Shown here: piece after piece, positions 15,982-23,950 of the stretch
Layout: each line of letters opens with the position of its first letter
How positions within the stretch are numbered: the first letter of the stretch is position 1
NCBI RefSeq assembly: GCF_030063135.1
Contig: NZ_JASISO010000037.1
Coordinates: 22,762-86,761, forward strand
Origin: Streptomyces sp. G-G2
Lineage (GTDB): Bacteria; Actinomycetota; Actinomycetes; Streptomycetales; Streptomycetaceae
DNA: 64,000 bases
Direction: 5' to 3'
Translations under genes and position numbers: made by a program
The notes under the pieces: generated by a model
What the model saw: the letters and a program-made list of their open reading frames with translations, nothing else
What the model was told of the DNA's origin: nothing
Databases searched by the model: none

Positions 15982-16330
15982 TCCCTCCTGGTAGGGGTTT
16001 CAGCGTCCCCGCGGGGCACTTCCCCTCCCTGAGGGGATTCCGCTCTCTCCTCGCGGTGTGCTCTGTCTCCAGCTGGCACGGCTTCGGAAATGGTCTCGCC
16101 CAGCGTTTCGTGGTCTTCTCCGGGGGCGGCTCCCCCGGAGGAGCCCTCGCTCACCAAGCATGCGCGACGGCGGCCCCACCCCCTCGGGGGCGGGGCCGCC
16201 GCTCCTTTTCCGCGCGGCTTCGAAGTGGCCCTGTGGAGCAATTCCCTCCGGGCGGAGCTTCATTGGGAGCCGAACATCCCCCTGGCGTACGCTGCTCGCC
16301 AGCGCCGGGTTCGGCCCCTCGCCAGGGTCC
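15982..16330. other. Structured intergenic region, candidate RNA element
   Basis: No convincing gene is seen in these 349 bp. Several hairpins lie in line: CCCCT-CCCTG-AGGGG near 16023, a perfect 9-bp stem at 16118-16140, and a strong terminator-like hairpin at 16169-16200 (GGCGGCCCC paired with GGGGCCGCC around a nested CCCCC/GGGGG), followed on the plus strand by CTCCTTTT. This order could be a small plus-strand RNA or a leader of the following small gene. Expression cannot be judged from sequence. Confidence 0.35.
16169..16207 (+). terminator. Strong rho-independent terminator-like hairpin
   Basis: A 9-bp outer stem, one A-C mismatch and a 5-bp inner stem with a tiny loop, followed by CTCCTTTTC. 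Plus-strand polarity is suggested by the T-run, but no plus-strand gene precedes it, which is why a small RNA is considered. Confidence 0.55.
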
Positions 16331-16543
16331 GTGCTCCATGGGCCGAGCGTAAGAGACCATTCCGAAGTCGCGGTCGTCATCGGCGCCCTCGCCGCTCTCA
16401 TGGGCGCCCTCGCCCCGGTCGTCAAGACCCTCGTCGAGGTACCGCCGCAGCCGCCCACCCCGGTCATCGCTCCGGTCCGTCCCGAAGCCCCCGGCCCCGG
16501 ACTCCCCCCGGCTGGTTCCCGTCAGGGGGACGGGGTCCGGTGA
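16331..16543 (+). CDS. Small hydrophobic, proline-rich protein coupled to a Crp-like gene
   Basis: A candidate 70-residue protein starting at GTG 16331 (AGGGT upstream, weak). Residues about 13-30 are hydrophobic (VAVVIGALAALMGALAPVV), followed by TLVEVPPQPPTPVIAPVRPE and a Pro/Gly-rich end. Its TGA overlaps the GTG of the next gene by 4 nt, which supports both being real. The start is uncertain because the frame is open further upstream across the structured region. No family recognised; a membrane peptide or membrane-associated partner of the regulator is conceivable. Confidence 0.45.
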   Translation: MLHGPSVRDHSEVAVVIGALAALMGALAPVVKTLVEVPPQPPTPVIAPVRPEAPGPGLPPAGSRQGDGVR

Positions 16544-17381
16544 CCGAGGTCGTCGAGATCACAGATGTCACCGGCCTTGCCGACCTCACCGGCAGGGCCG
16601 GCAGGGCCGGTTGGGCCGGTTGGGCCGGTTGGGCGCACGGTGCAACTGCCGCCTACCTCACGTCCCTGGGCCTTTCGCCCTCCGGGGTGGGGATGCTCAC
16701 CTCCGCCGCCCGGGTGGGGGGAGGTGAGCGCGGCCGGGTAGCCGCGTACGGCCGGGAGTGGATCCACATCATCGTCCACGGAGTCGCCAAGGAAACGACG
16801 CCGCACGGAACGACACGGCTGTGGACTCGGGGAGCGGTCCTCGGCGACCTCGGCCATGTGACGGGCAGGGGAAGGCGGCCCGGGGCCGTGACTCCGTGCC
16901 ACCCGGGCCGCACCTCACCTTCATGACGACGTGCGCCACCGTGGGCCTCACGTCCCGGACCCTCGCCCTGCTGATCGAGCAGGAGACCTCGCTCGCGCTC
17001 CTGCTCGCGCAGCTGGCCAACGACCGTGCCATGACCGTCGAGTCGGTGTACGCGGCGTCCAAGTCGGACCCCGTCACCGGGGTGGCCCGGCTGCTGGAGT
17101 ACCTGGCCGAGTCCCGTACGAACCCGCACGGGGCCGGCCGCATCAGGTGGACCAGGTCCGGTATCCACAAGGTCCCGGAGGGGGCCCTGACCGTTTCCGG
17201 CCCCAGTCAGGCCGACCTGGCCGACGCCCTCGGGCTCGGCCGGACCACGGTCGAGAAGGCGCTGGCCTCCCTGCGCGCCGAGGGAGTCCTGACCGCCCTC
17301 CCGCCCGGTACCCGGTCGAACCGGTACTACGAGATCGCGGACTTCGCCCTCCTGAGATCCGTAGCCCGCTCCGAGGCCTAA
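16540..17381 (+). pseudogene. Crp/Fnr-like transcriptional regulator split over two frames
   Basis: From GTG 16540 the first frame encodes a segment resembling a cyclic-nucleotide-binding fold (AAYLTSLGLSPSGVGMLTSA, WIHIIVHGVAKETT, RGAVLGDLGHVTG) and stops at 16926. The second frame continues with HLTFMTTCATVGLTSRTLAL, a long helix (LIEQETSLALLLAQLAND) and a clear winged helix (SGPSQADLADALGLGRTTVE). One missing base, or two extra, between about 16855 and 16905 would join them. Either a real frameshift or a sequence error; alternatively the C-terminal part alone is translated from ATG 16923 as a 152-residue DNA-binding protein. A period-9 repeat (16604-16630) encodes AGWAGWAGW near the N-terminus. 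Confidence 0.55.
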
Positions 17382-17449
17382 CCCCGACCGCCCCCACCGG
17401 AGGCGCCCACCCCACCGATCCAGCCGATCCCCCCGCCGATCCGCGCCCG

Positions 17450-17574
<125 letters not shown>

Positions 17575-17749
17575 CCGGAGGCCCCACCCACCGCCGGAGG
17601 CACACCCACCGCCACCGGACACCCACCCCCGTGGACCACCCCGCCGACGCTCGATGCCCGGGGCGCGGGCCCGGGGCTCTGGGCAAGGCCCGGGGCGGAG
17701 CCCGGGGCAAGGCCCGGGGCGGAGCCCGGGGCCCCGGCGGAGCCCCGTC

Positions 17750-18658
17750 TCACCTCGCCCCGTACACCGGTCGCGGCGGCTCCGACGTCGCCAGCAGCCC
17801 CGCCACCGCCTCCCCCGCCTCCGCCGGGGCCCACCGCGCACCGCGCGACACGGTCGGGCCCGGCCGCCAGCCCTCCATGACGGTGATCCGGCCGCCCTCG
17901 ACCTCGAAGACCCGCCCGCTCACCCCCGCGGACGCGTCCGCACCGAGCCAGACCACCAGCGGCGAGACGTTCTCCGGCGCCATCGCGTCGAAGTCCCCCT
18001 CCCCCGGCGCCGCCATCGTCTCCGCGAACGTCGCCTCCGTCATCCGCGTCCGCGCCGCCGGGGCGATCGCGTTGACCTGGACCCCGTACCGGCCCATCTC
18101 CGCCGCCGCGACCAGCGTCAGCCCGAGGATCCCCGCCTTCGCGGCGCTGTAGTTCCCCTGGCCCACCGAGCCCAGCAGACCGGCCCCCGACGAGGTGTTG
18201 ATGACCCGGGCCGCCGCCTCCCGGCCGGCCTTCGACTCCGCCCGCCAGTGCGCCGCCGCGTGCCGCAGCGGCAGGAAGTGGCCCTTGAGGTGGACCCGCA
18301 TGACCGCGTCCCACTCGTCCTCGCCCAGGTTCACGAGCATCCGGTCCCGCAGGAAACCGGCGTTGTTGACCAGGGTGTCCAGCCGCCCGAAGCTGTCGAG
18401 GGCGCACTCGACCAGCGAGGACGCGCCCTCCGTCGTGGCGATGTCCCCGCCGTGGGCCACCGCCTCACCGCCCAGCGCCCGGATCTCCGCCACCACGTGG
18501 GCAGCCGGCCCCTGCGGCTCGGGCAGGCCGTCGAGGCCGACCCCGAGGTCGTTGACGACGATCCGCGCGCCCTCCGCCGCGAAGGCCAGGGCGTGGGCCC
18601 GGCCCAGCCCCCGGCCCGCACCCGTCACGACCACTACCCGGTCTTCGGCGATTCCCAT
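17750..18658 (-). CDS. SDR of the steroid HIP cluster (Rv3548c-like)
   Basis: A 302-residue short-chain dehydrogenase. The NAD site TGAGRGLGRAHALAF lies near residue 12, NNAG near 97, and the catalytic Ser and YSAAKAG (Tyr-xxx-Lys) near 160-175. The long form and the position next to a second SDR, divergent from echA20-ipdABC, match the mycobacterial arrangement of Rv3548c and Rv3549c as I remember it. It probably oxidises a hydroxyacyl-CoA from side-chain or ring breakdown. It starts 1 nt after the stop of the upstream SDR, so the two are co-translated. The C-terminal tail runs into a GC-rich repeat region. Confidence 0.85.
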   Translation of the reverse strand: MGIAEDRVVVVTGAGRGLGRAHALAFAAEGARIVVNDLGVGLDGLPEPQGPAAHVVAEIRALGGEAVAHGGDIATTEGASSLVECALDSFGRLDTLVNNAGFLRDRMLVNLGEDEWDAVMRVHLKGHFLPLRHAAAHWRAESKAGREAAARVINTSSGAGLLGSVGQGNYSAAKAGILGLTLVAAAEMGRYGVQVNAIAPAARTRMTEATFAETMAAPGEGDFDAMAPENVSPLVVWLGADASAGVSGRVFEVEGGRITVMEGWRPGPTVSRGARWAPAEAGEAVAGLLATSEPPRPVYGAR

Positions 18659-18659
18659 G

Positions 18660-19424
18660 TCAGTTCTCCTTGTTGACGTTCGCGGCGTCCAGGAAGGCGG
18701 GGCGTTCGCCGCCCCCGTGCAGCAGCAGGCTCGCGCCGCTGACGTAGGCGGCCCGGGCGGAGGCCAGGAAGACCGCCGCCGCGCCCACGTCGGCGGGTTC
18801 GGCCAGCCGCCCGAGCGGGACGGTGGCGCCGACGGCGGCGATCCCGCCGTCGTTCCCGTAGTGCAGGTGCGAGAGCTCGGTGCGGACCATGCCCAGCACC
18901 AGGGTGTTGACCCGGACCTCGGGCGCCCATTCGACGGCCATCGAGCGGGCCAGGTTCTCCAGCCCGGCCTTGGCGGCCCCGTAGGCGGCGGTGCCCGGGG
19001 AGGGCCGGGTGCCGCTGACGCTGCCGATCATGACGACGGAGCCGCCCGCCTCCCGCAGCCACGGGTACGCGGCGAGCGAGGCGGTCATCGGGGCGACCAG
19101 GTTGAGCTCGACGACGCGCGCGTGCCGTTCGGCCTCGCCCTCGCCGAGCAGCCGGTAGGGGGTGCCGCCCGCGTTGTTGACCAGGCAGTCCAGGCGCCCG
19201 TACCGGCGGGCGACCGCAGCGAAGAACTCCCCCACCGCCGCCGGGTTCCGCAGGTCGAGGGGCCCGAACTCCGCCACCCGCCCGTCCTCCTCGACCGGCT
19301 CGTCCGGTGGGCGGCGGGCGCATACGACGACCCGCGCCCCGGCCCCGAGGAACGCGCGGGCGATCCCGGCGCCGACGCCGCGGGTGCCGCCGGTGACGAC
19401 GACGACCCTCCCGTCCAGCTCCAT
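18660..19424 (-). CDS. SDR of the steroid HIP cluster (Rv3549c-like)
   Basis: A 254-residue short-chain dehydrogenase with TGGTRGVGAGIARAF near residue 11, NNAGG near 86 and YGAAKAG near 150. It is the first gene of a two-gene minus-strand unit whose promoter region contains a KstR2-type palindrome shared with echA20. The probable substrate is a hydroxylated CoA thioester of HIP catabolism. Specificity cannot be read from the sequence. Confidence 0.85.
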   Translation of the reverse strand: MELDGRVVVVTGGTRGVGAGIARAFLGAGARVVVCARRPPDEPVEEDGRVAEFGPLDLRNPAAVGEFFAAVARRYGRLDCLVNNAGGTPYRLLGEGEAERHARVVELNLVAPMTASLAAYPWLREAGGSVVMIGSVSGTRPSPGTAAYGAAKAGLENLARSMAVEWAPEVRVNTLVLGMVRTELSHLHYGNDGGIAAVGATVPLGRLAEPADVGAAAVFLASARAAYVSGASLLLHGGGERPAFLDAANVNKEN

Positions 19425-19442
19425 AGGCTGCTACCTTCCTCA

Positions 19443-19462
19443 CCTAACAAATGTTTGGTGGA
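19443..19462. promoter_or_regulatory. KstR2-type operator between the SDR and echA20 operons
   Basis: CCTAACAAATGTTTGGTGGA matches the palindrome CCTANCAA-N4-TTGNT(A/G)G also found at 29984-30003, and resembles the KstR2 motif AnCAAGnnCTTGnT with two mismatches. It lies in the 56-bp gap between divergent start codons, so one bound regulator could control both directions. Confidence 0.75.
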
Positions 19463-19480
19463 AAGGTAGCTGATCCGCTC

Positions 19481-20227
19481 ATGGGTGTCTCCACCTCCAG
19501 CCCGGGCAAGGGCATCGCACTCGTCACAGTCGACTTCCCGCCCGTCAACGCCCTTCCCGTACAGGGCTGGTACGACCTGGCCGACGCCCTGCGCGCGGCC
19601 GGGCGCGACCCCGCCGTCCGCTGCGTGGTCCTGGCCGCCGAGGGCCGGGGGTTCAACGCGGGCGTCGACATCAAGGAGATGCAGCGCGACACGGGGCACG
19701 GCGCGCTCATCGGCGCCAACCACGGCTGCTACGAGGCCTTCGCGGCCGTGTACGAATGCGAGGTCCCCGTCGTCGCCGCCGTGCACGGGTTCTGCCTGGG
19801 CGGCGGCATCGGCCTGGTCGGCAACGCCGACGTCATCGTCGCCGCCGACGACGCCACCTTCGGGCTGCCGGAGCTGGACCGCGGCGCGCTCGGCGCGGCC
19901 ACCCACCTGTCCCGGCTGGTCCCCCAGCACCTGATGCGCGCCCTGTACTACACCTCGCGCACCGCGACGGCCGCCGAGCTGCACGCGCACGGCTCGGTGT
20001 GGCAGGTGGTCCAGCCGGAGCGGCTGCGCGCGGCGGCCCTGGAGCTGGCGGCCGAGATCGCGCTCAAGGACGGCTATCTGATCCGCCTGGCCAAGGCGGC
20101 GATCAACGGCATCGACCCCGTGGACGTGCGGCGCAGCTACCGCTTCGAGCAGGGCTTCACCTTCGAGGCCAATCTCAGCGGGGTGGCCGACCGGGTCCGC
20201 GACACCTTCGCAGGCGAGGAGCGCTGA
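19481..20227 (+). CDS. echA20: EchA20-type ring D hydrolase of HIP catabolism
   Basis: A 248-residue crotonase-fold protein. In mycobacteria EchA20 hydrolyses the D ring of the bicyclic indene-carboxyl-CoA intermediate instead of hydrating a double bond. Diagnostic stretches are DFPPVNALP near residue 18, AEGRGFNAGVDIKEMQR near 55 and FCLGGGIGLVGNADVIVA near 105, all close to the remembered Rv3550 sequence. The ATG at 19481 is chosen because an upstream in-frame ATG at 19451 lies inside the operator. The TGATG junction overlaps the stop by one base with the ipdA start, giving a tight echA20-ipdA-ipdB-ipdC operon. Confidence 0.9.
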   Translation: MGVSTSSPGKGIALVTVDFPPVNALPVQGWYDLADALRAAGRDPAVRCVVLAAEGRGFNAGVDIKEMQRDTGHGALIGANHGCYEAFAAVYECEVPVVAAVHGFCLGGGIGLVGNADVIVAADDATFGLPELDRGALGAATHLSRLVPQHLMRALYYTSRTATAAELHAHGSVWQVVQPERLRAAALELAAEIALKDGYLIRLAKAAINGIDPVDVRRSYRFEQGFTFEANLSGVADRVRDTFAGEER

Positions 20228-21090
20228 TGAGCGACAAGACCATGACTCCCGAAGAGGTGGTCGGGCGGCTGCGCAGCGGGATGACGATCGGGATCGGCGG
20301 GTGGGGTTCGCGGCGCAAGCCGATGGCCCTGGTCAGAGCGCTGCTCCGGTCCGAGATCACCGATCTCACGGTGATCTCCTACGGCGGCCCCGACGTCGGT
20401 CTGCTGGCCGCCGCCGGGAAGATCCGCAAGCTGGTCGCGGCCTTCACCACCCTGGACTCCATCCCCCTGGAGCCGCACTTCCGGGCGGCCCGCGAGCGCG
20501 GTGCCTTCGCACTCACCGAGATCGACGAGGCCATGTTCATGTGGGGCCTGACCGCCGCCGCGAACCGGCTGCCGTTCCTGCCCGTCCGCGCGGGCCTGGG
20601 CTCCGACGTGATGCGGGTCAACCCGGAGCTGCGCACGGTCACCTCCCCCTACGCCGACGGCGAGGAGTTCGTCGCCGCCCCCGCCCTGCGCATGGATGCG
20701 GCGCTCGTCCACCTGAACCGCGCCGACCGCCTCGGCAACGGCCAGTACCTGGGCCCCGACCCGTACTTCGACGACCTCTTCTGCGAGGCCGCCGATACGG
20801 CGTACGTGTCGTGCGAGCGGCTCGTCGAGACCGCCGAGCTGACCCGGGACGCGGCCCCGCAGACCCTGCTCGTGGGCCGCCACTCGGTCACCGGGGTGGT
20901 GGAGACCCCGCACGGCGCGCACTTCACCACCTGCGCCCCCGACTACGAGCGCGACGAGCCGTTCCAGAAGGCGTACGCGACCGCCGCCGCCGACCCGGCG
21001 GTCTGGGCGGAGTTCACCGCCCGCTTCCTGTCCGGCAACGAGAAGGCCTACCAGTCCGCCGTCGAGGCCTGGCACGAGGAGCAGAAGTGA
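20227..21090 (+). CDS. ipdA: IpdA, alpha subunit of the steroid ring C hydrolase
   Basis: A 287-residue protein of the class I CoA-transferase alpha family (GMTIGIGGWGSRRKP near residue 22, then SYGGPDVGLLAAAGK). In Mycobacterium and Rhodococcus, IpdAB is not a transferase but cleaves ring C of COCHEA-CoA hydrolytically. Length, order and partner genes match that system. The start overlaps the echA20 stop and the end overlaps the ipdB GTG by 4 nt. Confidence 0.9.
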   Translation: MSDKTMTPEEVVGRLRSGMTIGIGGWGSRRKPMALVRALLRSEITDLTVISYGGPDVGLLAAAGKIRKLVAAFTTLDSIPLEPHFRAARERGAFALTEIDEAMFMWGLTAAANRLPFLPVRAGLGSDVMRVNPELRTVTSPYADGEEFVAAPALRMDAALVHLNRADRLGNGQYLGPDPYFDDLFCEAADTAYVSCERLVETAELTRDAAPQTLLVGRHSVTGVVETPHGAHFTTCAPDYERDEPFQKAYATAAADPAVWAEFTARFLSGNEKAYQSAVEAWHEEQK

Positions 21091-21857
21091 CCACAGCGAC
21101 CACCGCCGGGGCGGCGACCGGCGCCGCGACCCGCGCCGACTACTGCGTGATCGCCTGCGCCGAGGCCTGGCGGGACAACGGCGAGGTGCTGGCGAGCCCG
21201 ATGGGGCTGATCCCCTCGATCGGGGCCCGGCTGGCCCGCCGCACCTTCTCCCCCGACCTGCTGCTGACCAACGGCGAGGCGTTCCTGGTGGGTCCGGACG
21301 GCGCCACCGAGGGCTGGCTCCCGTACCACAGGCACCTGACCATGGTCACCGGCGGCAAGCGGCACGTGATGATGGGCGCGAGCCAGATCGACCGGTTCGG
21401 GAACCAGAACATCTCCTGCATCGGCGACTGGGAGCAGCCCGCCCGCCAGTTGCTGGGGGTGCGCGGCGCGCCCGTCAACACCCTGAACAATCCGGTGAGT
21501 TACTGGATCCCGAAGCATTCCTCGCGGGTGTTCGTGGAGCGCGTGGACATGGTGTCGGGCGTGGGGTACGACCGGGCGGCCGCGGCGGGCCCGTCCGCGA
21601 CCCGCTACCACCGCATCCCCCGGGTGGTGACCAACCTCGGGGTGTTCGACTTCGAGACCCCGGACCGGTCGATGCGGATCGCCTCCCTGCACCCGGGGGT
21701 GACGGTGGAGGAGGTCCGCGCGGCCACCGGCTTCGACCTCGGCGGCATCGACGCGGCGGAACGCGCGTCCACCCGCGAGCCGACCCCGGCCGAACTGCGC
21801 CTGATCCGGGAGGACCTGGATCCGCGCGCGACCCGGCTGCGCGAGGTGCCCGCGTGA
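21087..21857 (+). CDS. ipdB: IpdB, beta subunit of the steroid ring C hydrolase
   Basis: A 256-residue class I CoA-transferase beta-family protein, partner of IpdA. It carries an Ala/Thr-rich start and then DYCVIACAEAWRDNGEVLAS, GEAFLVGPDG and IDRFGNQNISCIGDW. True CoA-transferases of this family use a Glu nucleophile in the beta subunit; IpdB is thought to act differently, with a Glu used for ring cleavage. GTG start, 4-nt overlaps on both sides. Confidence 0.9.
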   Translation: MTTATTAGAATGAATRADYCVIACAEAWRDNGEVLASPMGLIPSIGARLARRTFSPDLLLTNGEAFLVGPDGATEGWLPYHRHLTMVTGGKRHVMMGASQIDRFGNQNISCIGDWEQPARQLLGVRGAPVNTLNNPVSYWIPKHSSRVFVERVDMVSGVGYDRAAAAGPSATRYHRIPRVVTNLGVFDFETPDRSMRIASLHPGVTVEEVRAATGFDLGGIDAAERASTREPTPAELRLIREDLDPRATRLREVPA

Positions 21858-22906
21858 TGGAGACCGCCCTGACCAAGCTGATCGGCATCGAGCACCCCAT
21901 CGTCCAGACGGGCATGGGCTGGGTCGCGGGCCCGCGCCTGGTGTCGGCCGCCGCCAACGCGGGGGCGCTGGGCATCCTGGCCTCCGCGACCATGACCGTG
22001 GACCAGCTGCGGGCGGCGGTCCACGAGGTCAAGTCCCGTACCCGGGCCCCCTTCGGGGTCAACCTGCGAGCGGACGCGGGGGACGCGGCCGAGCGGGCCC
22101 AGCTGATCATCGACGAGGGGGTCCGGGTCGCGTCCTTCGCCCTCGCCCCGTCCAAGGAACTGATCGCCCGGCTCAAGGACGCGGGTGTGGTGGTGATCCC
22201 GTCGATCGGGGCGCGCCGTCACGCGGAGAAGGTCGCGGCCTGGGGTGCGGACGCGGTGATCGTGCAGGGCGGGGAGGGCGGCGGGCACACCGGGGACGTG
22301 GCCACGACCGTCCTGCTGCCGCAGGTCGTGGACGCGGTGGACATCCCGGTGATCGCGGCGGGCGGGTTCCACGACGGGCGGGGCCTGGTGGCGGCCCTCG
22401 CCTTCGGGGCGGCGGGCATCGCGATGGGCACCCGGTTCCTGCTGACCTCGGACTCGACGGTGCCGGACGCGGTCAAGGCGCGCTATCTGGCGGCGGGGGT
22501 CAAGGACGTCACCGTGACGACGGCCGTGGACGGGCTGCCGCACCGGATGCTGCGCAGCGAGCTGGTGGTCTCCCTGGAGCGGGCGGGCCGGGCCCGGGCG
22601 CTGGCCAAGGCGGTCCGGCACGCGTCCGCCTTCCGCCGGATCTCGGGCCTGAGCTGGCCGCAGATGGTCCGTGACGGTCTCGCGATGAAGCACGGAAAGG
22701 ACCTGTCCTGGAGCCAGGTCCTGCTCGCCGCCAACACCCCCATGCTCCTCAGGGCGTCCATGGTCGAGGGCCGTACGGACCTCGGCGTCATGGCATCCGG
22801 CCAGGTCGCGGGCGTGATCGAGGACCTTCCGTCCTGTGCGGAACTCGTCAGCCGCGTCATGGCCGAGGCACAGAACGTGCTCCGCACCCTGCCTCCCGCA
22901 GGGTGA
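21854..22906 (+). CDS. ipdC: IpdC, flavin-dependent dehydrogenase of HIP catabolism
   Basis: A 350-residue TIM-barrel flavoprotein of the nitronate monooxygenase-like family: IEHPIVQTGMGWVAGPRLVS near residue 13, then VQGGEGGGHTGD near 136 and IAAGGFHDGRG near 170. By position and family it is the IpdC acyl-CoA dehydrogenase acting on the 5-hydroxy indene-carboxyl-CoA intermediate. It can start at GTG 21854 or ATG 21857; both overlap the ipdB stop. General database annotation would call it nitronate monooxygenase, but the operon argues for IpdC. Confidence 0.9.
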   Translation: MMETALTKLIGIEHPIVQTGMGWVAGPRLVSAAANAGALGILASATMTVDQLRAAVHEVKSRTRAPFGVNLRADAGDAAERAQLIIDEGVRVASFALAPSKELIARLKDAGVVVIPSIGARRHAEKVAAWGADAVIVQGGEGGGHTGDVATTVLLPQVVDAVDIPVIAAGGFHDGRGLVAALAFGAAGIAMGTRFLLTSDSTVPDAVKARYLAAGVKDVTVTTAVDGLPHRMLRSELVVSLERAGRARALAKAVRHASAFRRISGLSWPQMVRDGLAMKHGKDLSWSQVLLAANTPMLLRASMVEGRTDLGVMASGQVAGVIEDLPSCAELVSRVMAEAQNVLRTLPPAG

Positions 22907-22936
22907 TCCCCCTTCTCCCTTTCAGGAGTCGTACAG

Positions 22937-23866
22937 ATGAGCCGTGCCCGCTTCCGCGTCGCGGCGACCGGAGTGCTTCTCTCCGCGCTCGCCGTGGGCG
23001 CCCTTCCCGTGTCCGCGTACGCCGTTCCGACGGCTCCCGCCGCCACCGCCCGGCACCACGCCCAGGCGCAGTCGATCCGCCGGATCCCCCTGCAGGGCGC
23101 GGTCAACGTCCGCGACATCGGCGGCTACCGCACCCTGCTCGGCGGTCAGGTCCGTCAGGGGCTCGTCTACCGTTCCGACGCACTGAGCAAGCTGACCGCG
23201 CCCGACCTCACCGCGGTCGCCGGTCTGGGCCTCACGAAGGTCATCGACTTCCGCATCCCGATGGAGCTCCAGTACGACGGCGCGGACCGGCTGCCCGCCG
23301 GGCTGACGTCCACCGCCCGCCCGGTCAGCGACCTGGGCCTGTACGGGACGCTGGTGGGCGCGATCGCCACGGGCGACCCGGTCCAGCAGGAGCGGATCCT
23401 GGGCGGCGGCCGCGCCGAGGCCTACATGCGCGACATCTACCGCACCTTCGTCACCAGCCCCGAGAACCGGGCGCAGTTCGCGACGACCCTGCGGGAGATC
23501 GCGGACGGCGCGCAGGGGCCAGTGCTGTACCACTGCACGTCCGGCAAGGACCGTACCGGCTGGATGAGTTACGTCCTGCTGCGGGCGCTGGCGGTGCCGC
23601 AGGGCACGGCCGAGCAGGACTACCTGGCGTCGAACACCTTCCGCGCGGCGTACGACGCCCAGGTGCGCGCGGGGCTCAAGCAGTCCGGGCGGATGCAGAA
23701 CCCGGACCTGCTGATCCCGCTCCAGGAGGTCCGGCAGGACTACCTGGACGCGGCGACGGCGCGGATGGAGGCCGACTACGGCAGCTTCTACGGCTATCTG
23801 GCCAACGGCCTCGGCCTGGACGTGCGGACCCTGGCGAAGCTCCAGGCGAAGCTGGTCCGCCCGTAG
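22937..23866 (+). CDS. Secreted tyrosine/serine protein phosphatase
   Basis: A 309-residue protein with a Sec signal peptide (ATGVLLSALAVGALPVSAYA, mature from about residue 30) and a tyrosine phosphatase domain of the family seen in mycobacterial PtpB. The P-loop is HCTSGKDRTGW (Cys nucleophile and Arg) near residue 199. NVRDIGGYRT near 57 is the usual family opening. The substrate may be phosphotyrosine proteins or phosphoinositides outside the cell. AGGAG is 8 nt before the ATG. It follows ipdC by 30 bp on the same strand but has no known role in steroid breakdown. Confidence 0.88.
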   Translation: MSRARFRVAATGVLLSALAVGALPVSAYAVPTAPAATARHHAQAQSIRRIPLQGAVNVRDIGGYRTLLGGQVRQGLVYRSDALSKLTAPDLTAVAGLGLTKVIDFRIPMELQYDGADRLPAGLTSTARPVSDLGLYGTLVGAIATGDPVQQERILGGGRAEAYMRDIYRTFVTSPENRAQFATTLREIADGAQGPVLYHCTSGKDRTGWMSYVLLRALAVPQGTAEQDYLASNTFRAAYDAQVRAGLKQSGRMQNPDLLIPLQEVRQDYLDAATARMEADYGSFYGYLANGLGLDVRTLAKLQAKLVRP

Positions 23867-23888
23867 GCACCCGGCCCCGGGTACGACG

Positions 23889-23921
23889 ACGCCGGGCGGC
23901 GCGATGTGCGCTGCCCGGCGT
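23889..23921. terminator. Bidirectional terminator hairpin
   Basis: A 14-bp stem (23889-23902 with 23908-23921, one G-T wobble) and a 5-nt loop between the convergent phosphatase and helicase genes. Confidence 0.8.
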
Positions 23922-23950
23922 CATTGCGTACGGATGACCGTGGGGAGGGA

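Noticed and set aside
16010..16060. Possible CRISPR repeat (GTCCCCGCGGGG-like sequence)
   Set aside because: The sequence occurs once, with no regular spacing, no second repeat and no cas genes.
20227..21857. Reading ipdA and ipdB as an ordinary acyl CoA-transferase
   Set aside because: Neighbours echA20, ipdC, fadA6, kstR2 and the shared operator make the ring C hydrolase IpdAB far more likely.
21854..22906. Nitronate monooxygenase
   Set aside because: The family fold is shared, but position as the fourth gene of echA20-ipdA-ipdB supports IpdC.
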